A DNA stretch of 64,000 nt from Labrys sp. KNU-23 (GTDB lineage Bacteria; Pseudomonadota; Alphaproteobacteria; Rhizobiales; Labraceae): NCBI RefSeq assembly GCF_008330945.1, contig NZ_CP043488.1, forward strand, positions 1,240,001 to 1,304,000. The letters are read 5' to 3'. Of this stretch, positions 16,865-26,107 are shown in pieces. The notes under the pieces were generated by a model. It saw nothing but the letters and a program-made list of their open reading frames with translations. It was not told where the DNA came from and did no database searches. Numbering within the stretch: the first letter of the stretch is position 1; every line of letters begins with the position of its first letter. The position numbers and the translations under genes were made by a program.

Positions 16865-17742
16865 CTGCGGCCGTTTCCGTGGTGGTGCCGACCTTCCGCC
16901 GCCTTGAGAGGCTGCCTATCCTGCTCACGAGGCTGGCGGCCATCGATCGCGCCGCAAATCTCGACATCGTGATCGTCGACCAGACCCCCGGCGCCGATCT
17001 CTCGGTCCTGGAGCGCTTTTCGGAGCATTTCGCCTCCTTGCACTGCATCCATCTCGCCGAGGCCAATGTCGCCCTGGCCCGCAACACCGGTGCGGAAGCC
17101 GCGTCTGGCGACATCCTCCTCTTCATGGACGATGACATGGCCCTCGACAGGTCCTTCATTTCTCGTCTGCTCCCTCTAATGGAGCGGATGCCAGGGACCG
17201 TTTTGGGTGCGGTCTGGCCGCATCAGGCAGCGATAGAGCGGGCAGATGGCTTGCCCTCGACAGGGCAGGATGACGAAACGCTGGCTTTCCTGCCCACCGG
17301 CGTCCTCGCCATCAACCGGCAGGATTTCCTGGCTGCAGGTGGCTTCGATGCCAGGCTCGACCGCTATTTCGAGGATGCCGAGTTCTCGCACCGCCTCAAG
17401 CAGCGCGGACTGCGCCTGATCCGCCATCCGGTCCTGGAAGCCGAACATCATGATCACCGGGAGAACGGGACCTGGTATTCCCGCTCCATGATGGAAGCAG
17501 CCCCGCGCCTGATGCGGCAAACCGCCTATTTCCGCCGCAAGACCGGACGAAGCTGGGCAAAAGTGCTCCTCGACCTGCTGCGCGTGATCGCCAGCGAGAC
17601 GCGCCGGCCCGGCTATCTGCGGGGTGGTACACAGCTTTCAAGGGCCGCGGCCTTGGGGTTTTCCCTCCCTGCCGCCCTGATTTACGCGGCACGCTCCCCC
17701 CTCCTCGCCCATGCACCATCCTCCAGCGGAGGAGCGGGCTGA
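16861..17742 (+). CDS. Glycosyltransferase family 2
   Basis: A 293-residue GT-A enzyme with VSVVVPTFRRLERLPIL at the N terminus, an aspartate in the nucleotide site (IVIVDQTPG) and the metal-binding DDD in LLFMDDDMALDRS near residue 90. A later FEDAEFSHRLKQRG carries the ED catalytic motif. The C-terminal 60 residues are basic and then hydrophobic, consistent with membrane association. Coupled by ATGA overlap to the FkbM gene. Donor unknown. Confidence 0.9.
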   Translation: MTAAVSVVVPTFRRLERLPILLTRLAAIDRAANLDIVIVDQTPGADLSVLERFSEHFASLHCIHLAEANVALARNTGAEAASGDILLFMDDDMALDRSFISRLLPLMERMPGTVLGAVWPHQAAIERADGLPSTGQDDETLAFLPTGVLAINRQDFLAAGGFDARLDRYFEDAEFSHRLKQRGLRLIRHPVLEAEHHDHRENGTWYSRSMMEAAPRLMRQTAYFRRKTGRSWAKVLLDLLRVIASETRRPGYLRGGTQLSRAAALGFSLPAALIYAARSPLLAHAPSSSGGAG

Positions 17743-17743
17743 C

Positions 17744-18679
17744 ATGCGGCCCCCTTTGCCCGGCGTTGCGATCATCATCCCCTGCTACAATGCTAGCCAG
17801 AGCTTGATGCAGACGCTCGAAAGCGCCATCGGCCAGCCGGGCCTCACGGAACTCATCGTCGTCGACGATGGCTCGACCGACGGTTCGGCCGAGATCGCCC
17901 GGCGTTATCTGCCTGCCGATCGCGTCATCGAGGGCCCCAATCGCGGCGTCTCGGCGGCGCGCAATCGCGGCATCGCCGAAACCCGCTCGGAATGGCTGCT
18001 CTTCCTCGATGCGGACGACCTGCTCACGCCGGGCACGATCGAACGGCGCCTTGCCGTGACGGAGAACGCCGATGTGGTCGCCTGCGACTATCAGGAGTTC
18101 AGCACGGACGAGCAGGGTGCTCCCATCCTCTCGCAAATCCGCGGCATCGACTGGCCGGCGCTGCGGCAGGACGCGGAAAAAGCGATCGCCAGCCACGTCT
18201 GGATCACCACCGGCGCCCTGCTCTATCGGCGAGAACTGGTCGAGACGATCGGCGGCTTTCGCCCTGATCTGCCGGTGATCCAGGACGCTCGCTTTATGTT
18301 CGATGCAGCCTTTCACGGTGCGCGCTTCGTAGCCAGTGCCCATATCGGCGCCCAGTACAGGATCGCGGCACAAAGCCTGTCGCGGCGCGATCCCGCGCGG
18401 TTCTGGCGCGACGTGCTCCTCAACGGCCGGCAGATCGAAGCACTATGGCGCGAGCGCGGCACCCTGACTTCCGATCGCATCGCCACGCTGCGTGACCTCT
18501 ACGACAATGCTGGCCGTGGCCTGCTGCGCTGCGAGGACCAGGGCTTTTTCGAGGCGAGTGCCGCGGGACGCACACTCGGCCTGCGCCAATCGCGACATGC
18601 GCGTATCGCAACACCGCTCGCCCGCCTGCTGGGGCTGCGCGTCGCGCACGGCCTGCTGTCCATGATGGGGCGGCCATGA
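17744..18679 (+). CDS. Glycosyltransferase family 2
   Basis: A 311-residue GT-A enzyme: VAIIIPCYNASQSLMQTLES, LIVVDDGSTDGSAEIARRY, and the DxD-type LLFLDADDLLTPG near residue 87. I prefer the ATG two bases after the previous stop because GGAGGAG lies about nine bases before it. An earlier ATG at 17711 would overlap more. The C terminus is helical and not recognised. Its end overlaps the next GT4 start (ATGA). Confidence 0.9.
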   Translation: MRPPLPGVAIIIPCYNASQSLMQTLESAIGQPGLTELIVVDDGSTDGSAEIARRYLPADRVIEGPNRGVSAARNRGIAETRSEWLLFLDADDLLTPGTIERRLAVTENADVVACDYQEFSTDEQGAPILSQIRGIDWPALRQDAEKAIASHVWITTGALLYRRELVETIGGFRPDLPVIQDARFMFDAAFHGARFVASAHIGAQYRIAAQSLSRRDPARFWRDVLLNGRQIEALWRERGTLTSDRIATLRDLYDNAGRGLLRCEDQGFFEASAAGRTLGLRQSRHARIATPLARLLGLRVAHGLLSMMGRP

Positions 18680-20052
18680 ATGAGGCGCCAGCCGATGTCG
18701 TCATGGCGACCGCCTGGTATCCGCCCTACGATCTCGGCGGCACGGAGGTCTATCTGGAAGGGCTGGTGCAGGAACTCGCCCTCAGGGGCCTGAAATGCGC
18801 CGTGCTGGTGCCGCGGGCAGCCGGGGCACCGGATCGCTACGAGCATCGCGGCGTGAGGGTATGGACCTATCCGGTCGAGCTGCCCCAGGCGAGGCAGTCG
18901 GGAAGCAGCACGCGCAGGCATGGCCGGTTCGACCATTTCGAAGCCCTTCTTCGGCAGAACCCCCGCGCCATCTATCACCAGCACTCATGGACGACGGGAT
19001 GCGGTCTCGACCATCTGCGCGCCGCCCGGGCACAGGGGCTGAGAACCGTCCTGACCTTTCACGTCGCCGGAACCGTGTGCTTGCGCGGTACCTTGCTACG
19101 TTTCGGAGAGGTCCCTTGCGACGGTCTCGTCGAGGAGATCCGCTGCGGCACTTGCTGGGCCGAGAGCCGCGGCGCACCCCGCACGGCCGCCTGGGCGATC
19201 GGCAGGCTGCCCCGCACCCTTGCCGCCAGGGCCATACAGGGTCGCACGCGCCTTGCCACCGCACTCTCGGCAAGAGCGCTCGCCATCGGGAAAGCGCAGG
19301 AGCTGGACGAGGCCTTCGAGCTGAGCGACCGGCTTGTCGCCGTCTGCCAGTGGCTCGCCGACACGCTGACGCGCAATGGCGCACCGCCCGACAAACTTGC
19401 ACTCAGCCGCCATGGCCTCGCGGCCTCCTACCTGGCGGAGGCCAAGCAGGCTGCGGCCCAAAAGAGATCCGAGGACACCAGGCTGCGGCTCGTCTATCTC
19501 GGGCGATGGGACAGGGCAAAGGGTATTCATGTCGCGGTCGCCGCCCTGCGCAGCCTGCGGCCAGAGACACCCGTCGAGCTTTCCATCCACGCCATCGGCG
19601 CGGCTGAGGACGATGGCTATGAGGCTGAAGTGCGGGCCCTGGCTGAGGACGATCCGCGTATCCGGTTCCTCCCGCCCCTGCCCCGTGGAGACATCGCCGC
19701 GGCCCTGGCAGTGCATGATGTCCTTCTCGTGCCCTCGCTCTGGCTGGAAACCGGCCCACTGGTGGTGCTGGAAGCGCAGGCGGCCGGTCTCTACGTGCTG
19801 GGATCGGATCTAGGTGGCATCGCCGAACTTCTGGTCGGGGCGGGAGGAGGCGAATTGCTCCGGCCCGGCTCCGTGCCGGACTGGGCCAAGGCGATCGCGC
19901 GGCTGGTGGCTCGCAAATGCCAGGGGCCCCTGCCGAAATTCCGGGGCCATCTGCGCAGCCAGGCCGATGTCGCCGACGACATGATCAGCCTCTACGCTTC
20001 GCTGCCGCCCGCCCCTGCCCGGGAAAGCCGGCTTGTGAAGACCGCTCCATGA
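18676..20052 (+). CDS. Glycosyltransferase family 4
   Basis: A 458-residue GT-B protein beginning with the typical GT4 start MATAWYPPYDLGGTEVYLEG (residues from about 10). The donor half has LRLVYLGRWDRAKGIHVAVAAL and the E-x7-E region LETGPLVVLEAQAAGLYVLG. It is longer than most GT4 enzymes because of a cysteine-containing insert (CGTCWAESRGAP) near residues 150-215, seen in some large GT4 members. ATGA overlaps link it to both neighbours. Confidence 0.9.
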   Translation: MNEAPADVVMATAWYPPYDLGGTEVYLEGLVQELALRGLKCAVLVPRAAGAPDRYEHRGVRVWTYPVELPQARQSGSSTRRHGRFDHFEALLRQNPRAIYHQHSWTTGCGLDHLRAARAQGLRTVLTFHVAGTVCLRGTLLRFGEVPCDGLVEEIRCGTCWAESRGAPRTAAWAIGRLPRTLAARAIQGRTRLATALSARALAIGKAQELDEAFELSDRLVAVCQWLADTLTRNGAPPDKLALSRHGLAASYLAEAKQAAAQKRSEDTRLRLVYLGRWDRAKGIHVAVAALRSLRPETPVELSIHAIGAAEDDGYEAEVRALAEDDPRIRFLPPLPRGDIAAALAVHDVLLVPSLWLETGPLVVLEAQAAGLYVLGSDLGGIAELLVGAGGGELLRPGSVPDWAKAIARLVARKCQGPLPKFRGHLRSQADVADDMISLYASLPPAPARESRLVKTAP

Positions 20053-21089
20053 GGATTGCCCTTACCTGCGATCCCGAACTGCCGGTGCCGCCGGAATTCT
20101 ATGGGGGCATCGAACGCGTGGTCGACATGCTGGCACGCCGCCTTGTGGCGCGTGGCCATGATCTGACCCTGTTCGCGCATCCGTCCTCGCAATGCCCGGT
20201 GCCGAAGCGGGCCTGGCCCGGCGCGAGCAGCCTTTCGCGCTTCGACACGTTCAGGAATGCCGGCGAACTGGCGAGGGCGATCGCCGGCCGGCGTTTCGAC
20301 ATCATCCACAGCTTTTCCCGATTGGCCTATCTGGCGCCGCTCCTGCCAAGCGCAATCCCCAAACTGATGACCTACCAGCGCGAAATCAGCCCGCGCACCA
20401 CCGGGCTGGCGCAACGCCTGTCGCGCGGCACGCTGCAATTCTCCGCCATCAGCGAGCATATGGTGCGCCATGTCAGGCATATCGGCGCCTGGCACATCGT
20501 TCCCAATGGCGTGCCGAGCGAAACCTATACCTTTCGGGAGCAGATACCGGACGACGCGCCGCTGGTGTTCCTGGGGCGCGTGGAAGAAATCAAGGGGCCG
20601 CACCTTGCCATCGCAGCGGCGCGGCTGGCCGGTCGGCGGCTGGTCATCGCCGGCAATCTGGCTGCCGAGCACCGGGCCTGGTTCGAGGCCCATATCGCTC
20701 CGCATCTGCATGACGGCGATATCGACTATGTCGGGCCCGTCGACGACCGGCAGAAGAACCAATTGCTCGGTGGCGCCGCAGCCCTGCTGATGCCCATCCT
20801 GTGGGAAGAGCCCTTCGGCATCGTGATGGCGGAGGCAATGGCTTGCGGCTCGCCGGTCATCGGCTTCGGTCGCGGCGCCGTTCCCGAAGTGGTCGAGCAT
20901 GGCCGCACCGGCTATGTCGTCGACACCGTCGAGGAAATGGCGGCGGCTATCGCCAGGCTCGAAAGCATCGAGCGAGCCGCATGCCGGCAGCGGGTCGAAA
21001 CGCTCTATAGCGAGGATGCGGTCACCGACCGCTATCTGCAGATCTACGAGGCCATGATCGCAAGACGGGGTTCGAGGGCTGCTGCATGA
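20049..21089 (+). CDS. Glycosyltransferase family 4
   Basis: A 346-residue GT-B enzyme opening MRIALTCDPELPVPPEFYGG and containing LVFLGRVEEIKGPHLAIAAA and the E-x7-E region EEPFGIVMAEAMACGSPVIGF. This arrangement resembles the EpsE/AviGT4-like subgroup. It is coupled to neighbours by short overlaps. The sugar donor is unknown. Confidence 0.9.
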   Translation: MRIALTCDPELPVPPEFYGGIERVVDMLARRLVARGHDLTLFAHPSSQCPVPKRAWPGASSLSRFDTFRNAGELARAIAGRRFDIIHSFSRLAYLAPLLPSAIPKLMTYQREISPRTTGLAQRLSRGTLQFSAISEHMVRHVRHIGAWHIVPNGVPSETYTFREQIPDDAPLVFLGRVEEIKGPHLAIAAARLAGRRLVIAGNLAAEHRAWFEAHIAPHLHDGDIDYVGPVDDRQKNQLLGGAAALLMPILWEEPFGIVMAEAMACGSPVIGFGRGAVPEVVEHGRTGYVVDTVEEMAAAIARLESIERAACRQRVETLYSEDAVTDRYLQIYEAMIARRGSRAAA

Positions 21090-22375
21090 GGGCGGTGCTA
21101 AGCTATCCCGGCACGATGCTGCATGCCCAGCAGATCGCCCTGGCCTTGCATGAACAGGACTGGCTGAAGACCTTCGTGACCGGTTTCCATTACTCTGCGC
21201 AAGGTTGGGGCGATCGTCTGCTGCGCGCCCTGCCATCGAGCCAGGCGGCCGCGCTGAGGGAGCAATTGCTGCGCCGTTCGATCGAGACGGTTCCGCACAG
21301 CCTCGTGCAGGCCTATCCGGCCTGGGAGATCCTGCGCAGCGTCGTGGCCAAGGGTGGTGTTGGACCGGTGACCGTCGACCGGCTCTGGGACCTGATGAGC
21401 CACCGCTTCGATGCCGCCGTCGCCAGCGGCCATGTGCCTGGCGCCGACGCCGTCCATGCCTTCGAATATACGGCGCTGGCGAGCTTCCAGCGTGCGACGC
21501 AGGAAAGAGCGGCGCGCATCCTGCACCTGCCCTCCCTCAGCAGCCGGCAATTCGAGAGTATCAGGCGGCGTGAACTGGCCCGGTGGAAGCAGCTCGACGA
21601 TGCCAATGCCGCCTATTTCTCGGATCGCTTTGCGCGAAGGCAGGCGAGACGCGACGCGGAGATCGGGCTCGCCGATCTCATCGTCACCAATTCCGCCCTC
21701 ACCGCCCGTTCCCATATCGCCGAGGGCGCGGATCCGGCCAAGATCCTGGTCGTCCCCCTCGGAGCTCCGCCAGTGCTTGATCGGTCTAGGCTGTCGCACG
21801 GGAGCGATACGGAGGCCCTGCGAGTGGTCTATGCCGGCAATGTCACTTTGGGCAAGGGTGTGCCCTATCTGCTCGAAGCCTGGCGCCGATTGCCGTCCGC
21901 TGATCATGCCAGGCTGGATATCTATGGCCGGATCGGGCTGCCGGCCGAGCTTCTCGCCCCGGCCGGTGAGACGGTCCGCTTTCATGGGGCACGCCCGCAT
22001 ACAGAATTGTTCCAGGCCTTCGAGCAGGCCGATATCCTGGTGTTTCCAAGCCTTGCCGACGGTTTCGGCATGGTCGTCGCCGAGGCAATGGCACATGGCC
22101 TGCCGGTGATCGTCACCGACATGACGGGCGCAGCCGATCTCGTCACGCCCGAGAACGGGCTGGTCATTCCCTCGGCCGACGCAGAGGCCTTGACGCAGGC
22201 CCTTGCCTGGTGCCTTGACAACCGCCAGCGCTTACAGGCCATGCGGATCGGCGCGCTCGAGACCGCCCGCCGGCATCAATGGCCGGCCTATCGCACCGCT
22301 TTGACCGACGGCCTTAGGGAGCGCCTGGGCAGTTCCGACCAAGGTTCCCCGGTGCCGCAGATGGAGCGGACATGA
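21086..22375 (+). CDS. Glycosyltransferase family 4
   Basis: A 429-residue GT-B enzyme. The N-terminal half (MRAVLSYPGTMLHAQQIALA) is divergent from classical GT4. The C-terminal half is typical: LRVVYAGNVTLGKGVPYLLEA, then DGFGMVVAEAMAHGLPVIV with the E-x7-E-like signature. Overlaps both neighbouring genes by four bases. Acts in the cytoplasm on the growing repeat unit. Confidence 0.88.
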   Translation: MRAVLSYPGTMLHAQQIALALHEQDWLKTFVTGFHYSAQGWGDRLLRALPSSQAAALREQLLRRSIETVPHSLVQAYPAWEILRSVVAKGGVGPVTVDRLWDLMSHRFDAAVASGHVPGADAVHAFEYTALASFQRATQERAARILHLPSLSSRQFESIRRRELARWKQLDDANAAYFSDRFARRQARRDAEIGLADLIVTNSALTARSHIAEGADPAKILVVPLGAPPVLDRSRLSHGSDTEALRVVYAGNVTLGKGVPYLLEAWRRLPSADHARLDIYGRIGLPAELLAPAGETVRFHGARPHTELFQAFEQADILVFPSLADGFGMVVAEAMAHGLPVIVTDMTGAADLVTPENGLVIPSADAEALTQALAWCLDNRQRLQAMRIGALETARRHQWPAYRTALTDGLRERLGSSDQGSPVPQMERT

Positions 22376-23634
22376 CGAGCCCCCGCCCGGGATCGCATAT
22401 CTGCATCCTCACCCCGGGCCAGCTCGGATCCAATCCGCGCGTGGTCAAGGAAGCGCATGCCCTGCATGAGGCCGGCTTCGCCGTCACCGTGGTCACCACC
22501 CGCATGCTGGAGGGCGTGGAACCGCGCGACCAATCCATCCTGAGAGAGGCGCCATTCCGCATCGAGCGCCTCGACCTGCGATCGCGAGCGGGCTGGCGCC
22601 TGCGCCGGCTCGGCCAGGAACTCGCAGGTGCCGCACACGCCGCGAGCGGCAAGCGCCTTTTCGGCTCCCGGGCCTTCAGCGTATTCACGCCGGCCCTGAT
22701 GGCCGCGGCCAGTCGCATCCCGGCCGATCTCTACATCGCCCATTATCCCCCGGCCCTGCCGGCCGCCAGGGCGGCCGCCCGCCGCTTCGGGGCAGGCTAT
22801 GCCTTCGACGCCGAGGACTTCCATCTCGGCGAATGGCCAGACGGTCCGGCAGCCGAGGCGAACCGCTCGCATCTGCGTGCCATCGAGGCAGCCGCCTTGC
22901 CGGGATGCCGTTATATGACCGCCGCCTCGCCCGAGATTGCACGCGCCTATGCGCAGGCCTATGCAGTGCCCGCCCCGCACATCGTGCTGAACAGCTTTCC
23001 GCTGTATGAGGCTCCGGATCGCCCAACCGCCAAGGGCACGGCCGATCCGGGGCCCTCGCTCTACTGGTTCTCGCAGGTGATCGGCCCCGATCGCGGCCTC
23101 GAATGCGCGATCAAGGCCATTGCGAGGGCCGCTTCAAAACCGCACCTCCATCTGCGCGGCCATGTGGATGCGCCCTATGCAGGCCAGTTGCGGAGCCTTG
23201 CGCAACGGGAGGGCGTGCCGGAGCGCCTGCATTTCCTGCCCTCCGCGCTTCCCGGCGAACTCGTCCGGCTGGCCGCCGGCCATGATCTCGGCCTGTGCGC
23301 CGAACCGGGGCATACCGCGAACAATGCGTTCGCCCTCTCCAACAAGCTGTTCACCTATCTCATGGCCGGGCTCCCCGCCATCCTCTCCGATACGCCAGCC
23401 CAGCGGGCGTTCGCCGGCTCGCATCCGCTTGCCACCGCGCTTTTCACAGCCGGCGATGCCGTGAGCCTGGCTGCCAGCCTCGACAGCCTGCTGCAGGATC
23501 CGGCGCGCTTGGCGCAAGCGCGGGCATGCGCGTTCGATCTCGCGCAGAAAACCTATAATTGGGACCGGGAAGGCGCGATTGTGGTCGATCTGGCGCGCCA
23601 AGCCCTGGACGGTTCGTCGCGGAGGCGGGCATGA
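22372..23634 (+). CDS. Glycosyltransferase, GT4-like
   Basis: A 420-residue GT-B-like protein. The N terminus HICILTPGQLGSNPRVVKEA is a common GT4 opening with the G-x-x-S-N-x-R-x-x-K-E pattern. The C-terminal half carries LSNKLFTYLMAGLPAILSD instead of the usual E-x7-E, a variant seen in GT4-like enzymes of surface-glycan loci. It is coupled by ATGA at both ends. Donor unknown. Confidence in catalytic competence is lower than for its neighbours because the second glutamate is not obvious. Confidence 0.82.
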   Translation: MTSPRPGSHICILTPGQLGSNPRVVKEAHALHEAGFAVTVVTTRMLEGVEPRDQSILREAPFRIERLDLRSRAGWRLRRLGQELAGAAHAASGKRLFGSRAFSVFTPALMAAASRIPADLYIAHYPPALPAARAAARRFGAGYAFDAEDFHLGEWPDGPAAEANRSHLRAIEAAALPGCRYMTAASPEIARAYAQAYAVPAPHIVLNSFPLYEAPDRPTAKGTADPGPSLYWFSQVIGPDRGLECAIKAIARAASKPHLHLRGHVDAPYAGQLRSLAQREGVPERLHFLPSALPGELVRLAAGHDLGLCAEPGHTANNAFALSNKLFTYLMAGLPAILSDTPAQRAFAGSHPLATALFTAGDAVSLAASLDSLLQDPARLAQARACAFDLAQKTYNWDREGAIVVDLARQALDGSSRRRA

Positions 23635-24914
23635 CCCTCCCGCGCACCGTCCTGATCGTCTCGCCCTATTTTCCGCCGTCCAATCTGGCCTGCGTGCATC
23701 GGGCCCGGCATCTGGCCAATCACCTGCCGGCAGCGGGCTGGACCCCCGTCGTCCTCTGCGTGGATGACCGCTTCTACGAGCAGGAACCCGATCCCCTGCT
23801 CGGCAGCCTCGTCTCGCCGGGGCTGGAGATCGTCAAGGTTCCCGCCCTGCAAGCCCGCATGACACGCCGTTTGGGTATCGGGGATCTCAGCCTGCGGGCC
23901 TGGTCGGCCCTTTCGAGCCGCGTGGCCGAACTGCTCTCGACCAGGCGAATCGACGCCGTGCTGATCACGGGATCGCCCTTCTATCCCATGCTGATGTCGC
24001 GCTGGATCGAACCGAAATTCGGCGTACCGGTGGTGCTCGATTTCCAGGACCCCTGGGTTTCGGCCTGGGGCGGGGACCAGAAACCATTGAGCAAGGCCGG
24101 GCTATCCCACCAGCTTGCCCTTCGCCTCGAAGGGCCGGCTTTGCGCAGGGCCCGTTTCGTGACATCGGTCTCCGTACGCCAGAACGAGGAACTGGCCGCG
24201 CGCCATTCCTGGCTCGACGCCTCGCGCATGGCAGCGTTGCCGATCGGCGGGGATCCTGGCGATCTCGACCTCCTCGGGACCCCGTCGGGCACCCACCGAA
24301 GCCGGCTCGATCCGGCGATGATCAATCTGAGCTATGTCGGTACGGCACTGCCACGCTCGCAGGAGCTTTTCCGCATCCTTCTGAAAGGCCTTGCCGCGGT
24401 GAGGGCACGTCAGCCGCAGCTTGCGGCGCGCTTGCGTCTACATTTCATCGGCACCAGCAATCAGGCCAAGGGCTGCGATACGTACTCCATCCGTCCGCTT
24501 GCCGAGGCGGAAGGCGTTGCCGATCTCGTCGTCGAGACGCCCCAGCGCCTTGCCTATGCCGAAGCGCTGCAACTGATGGCTGAGTCCCAGGGCCTCCTGC
24601 TGGTCGGCTCGGACGAGGCCCACTACACGGCGTCCAAGATCTATCCCGCCTTGCTGACGCAGCGTCCCTATCTTTCGCTGTTTCACCGCCAGTCCAGCGC
24701 CCATGCCCTTCTCACGGCAACCGGCGGAGGCATCAATTTCTCCTTTGCCGACGCGAGCGACCTGGGAGGCCTGTCGCAGGACATCGCCACCGGATTGGAG
24801 CGCCTGGCCCTCGAGCCCACCAGCCTTGGTCAGGCCCGACAGGATCTCCTGGAGCCTTTTTCGGCCCGGACGATCGCCGGCCGCTATGGCGCCATTTTCG
24901 ACGGGCTGCTCTGA
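23631..24914 (+). CDS. Glycosyltransferase, GT4-like
   Basis: A 427-residue protein with VLIVSPYFPPSNLACVHRAR at the N terminus, a mid-domain LDFQDPWVSAWGGDQ and a C-terminal YTASKIYPALLTQRPYLSLF. These are found in GT4-like transferases of EPS clusters in which the donor loop is SK-x-Y/F-x-x-L rather than E-x7-E. It overlaps the preceding gene (ATGA) and ends two bases before the next ATG. Role inferred: addition of a sugar to the repeat unit. Confidence 0.82.
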   Translation: MTLPRTVLIVSPYFPPSNLACVHRARHLANHLPAAGWTPVVLCVDDRFYEQEPDPLLGSLVSPGLEIVKVPALQARMTRRLGIGDLSLRAWSALSSRVAELLSTRRIDAVLITGSPFYPMLMSRWIEPKFGVPVVLDFQDPWVSAWGGDQKPLSKAGLSHQLALRLEGPALRRARFVTSVSVRQNEELAARHSWLDASRMAALPIGGDPGDLDLLGTPSGTHRSRLDPAMINLSYVGTALPRSQELFRILLKGLAAVRARQPQLAARLRLHFIGTSNQAKGCDTYSIRPLAEAEGVADLVVETPQRLAYAEALQLMAESQGLLLVGSDEAHYTASKIYPALLTQRPYLSLFHRQSSAHALLTATGGGINFSFADASDLGGLSQDIATGLERLALEPTSLGQARQDLLEPFSARTIAGRYGAIFDGLL

Positions 24915-24916
24915 TC

Positions 24917-26107
24917 ATGCGCCTGGCGATCCTCACCTCCCATCCGATCCAGTACCAGGCGCCGATTTTCCGGGAGCTCGCCAGGCGCATGGATCTGGAG
25001 GTCTTCTTCGCGCACAATCCCACGCCCCGGCAGCAGGCCGACGCCGGTTTCGAGGTTGCATTCGACTGGGACATCGACCTTGTCGCCGGCTATCCCCATC
25101 GCTTCCTCGCCAACAAGGCCAGGAATCCGGGCGTGGAGCGTTTCTTCGGCTGCGATACGCCCGCCATCGCCCAGGCGTTGCAGGAGGGCGGCTTCGATGC
25201 CCTGCTCGTCTGCGGCTGGGCGCTGAAATCCTATCTCCAGGGCATTGCCGCCGCCCGGCGCCTCGACCTGCCCGTCCTGGTAAGGGGGGACAGCCATCTG
25301 CTGACACCGCGCCGGCGGCTGAAGACCTGGACCAAGCAGGCAGCCTACCCCCGCCTGCTGCGCTTCTTCGATGCGGCGCTCTATGTCGGGCGGAACTCCC
25401 TGGCCTATTACCGCCATTATGGCTATCCGGCCGAGCGGCTGCATTTTTCACCCCATTGCGTCGACACGGACTGGTTTGCCTCGCGGGCGACGCCTGAGGC
25501 CCGCCAGACCCTGCGCACCAACCTGTCCATTGCCGAGGACAGCCGGGCCATCGCGTTTGCGGGCAAGCTGGTCGAACGCAAGCGTCCCCTCGACCTCATC
25601 GAGGCGGCAGCGCTGTGCCGCAGCAAAGGACGCGAGATCGAGGTGATGATCGCCGGCGATGGTCCGATGCGCGAGGCGGTGCTCACGCGCGCCGCAGAGG
25701 TCGGAGTACGGCTGCATTTCCTCGGTTTTTGCAACCAGACCGAAATGCCGGCTGTCTATGCGGCCTGCGACGGGCTGGCGCTGCCCTCCTCCGGGCAGGA
25801 AACCTGGGGACTCGTGGCCAATGAAGCGCAGGCTTGCGGGCGGCCTATCATCGTATCTGATCAGTGTGGCTGCGCCCCCGACCTGGCCGCCGATCCCCGC
25901 ACCGGACGGACCTTCGAGACCGGTAACGTTAGCGCGCTTGCCGGAACCCTGGCCGATCTGCCGACGGGGCTCGCAACGAAGGAGGCTCTTGCGTCGCTGG
26001 TCCGCCGCTATAGCGTAGGCTCCGCGGTCGATGGCATCGAGGCTGCCCTGTCGTCCTGCCTCGAGAAGGCGCCCTCCCAGCGCAGGACGTCGGGAGCCCT
26101 GACCTGA
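24917..26107 (+). CDS. Glycosyltransferase family 4
   Basis: A 396-residue GT-B enzyme starting MRLAILTSHPIQYQAPIFRE, a hallmark of one GT4 subgroup. The donor site has RAIAFAGKLVERKRPLDLIE and QETWGLVANEAQACGRPIIV. The last base of its stop is the first base of the next ATG, so translation is likely coupled. Donor unknown. Confidence 0.9.
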   Translation: MRLAILTSHPIQYQAPIFRELARRMDLEVFFAHNPTPRQQADAGFEVAFDWDIDLVAGYPHRFLANKARNPGVERFFGCDTPAIAQALQEGGFDALLVCGWALKSYLQGIAAARRLDLPVLVRGDSHLLTPRRRLKTWTKQAAYPRLLRFFDAALYVGRNSLAYYRHYGYPAERLHFSPHCVDTDWFASRATPEARQTLRTNLSIAEDSRAIAFAGKLVERKRPLDLIEAAALCRSKGREIEVMIAGDGPMREAVLTRAAEVGVRLHFLGFCNQTEMPAVYAACDGLALPSSGQETWGLVANEAQACGRPIIVSDQCGCAPDLAADPRTGRTFETGNVSALAGTLADLPTGLATKEALASLVRRYSVGSAVDGIEAALSSCLEKAPSQRRTSGALT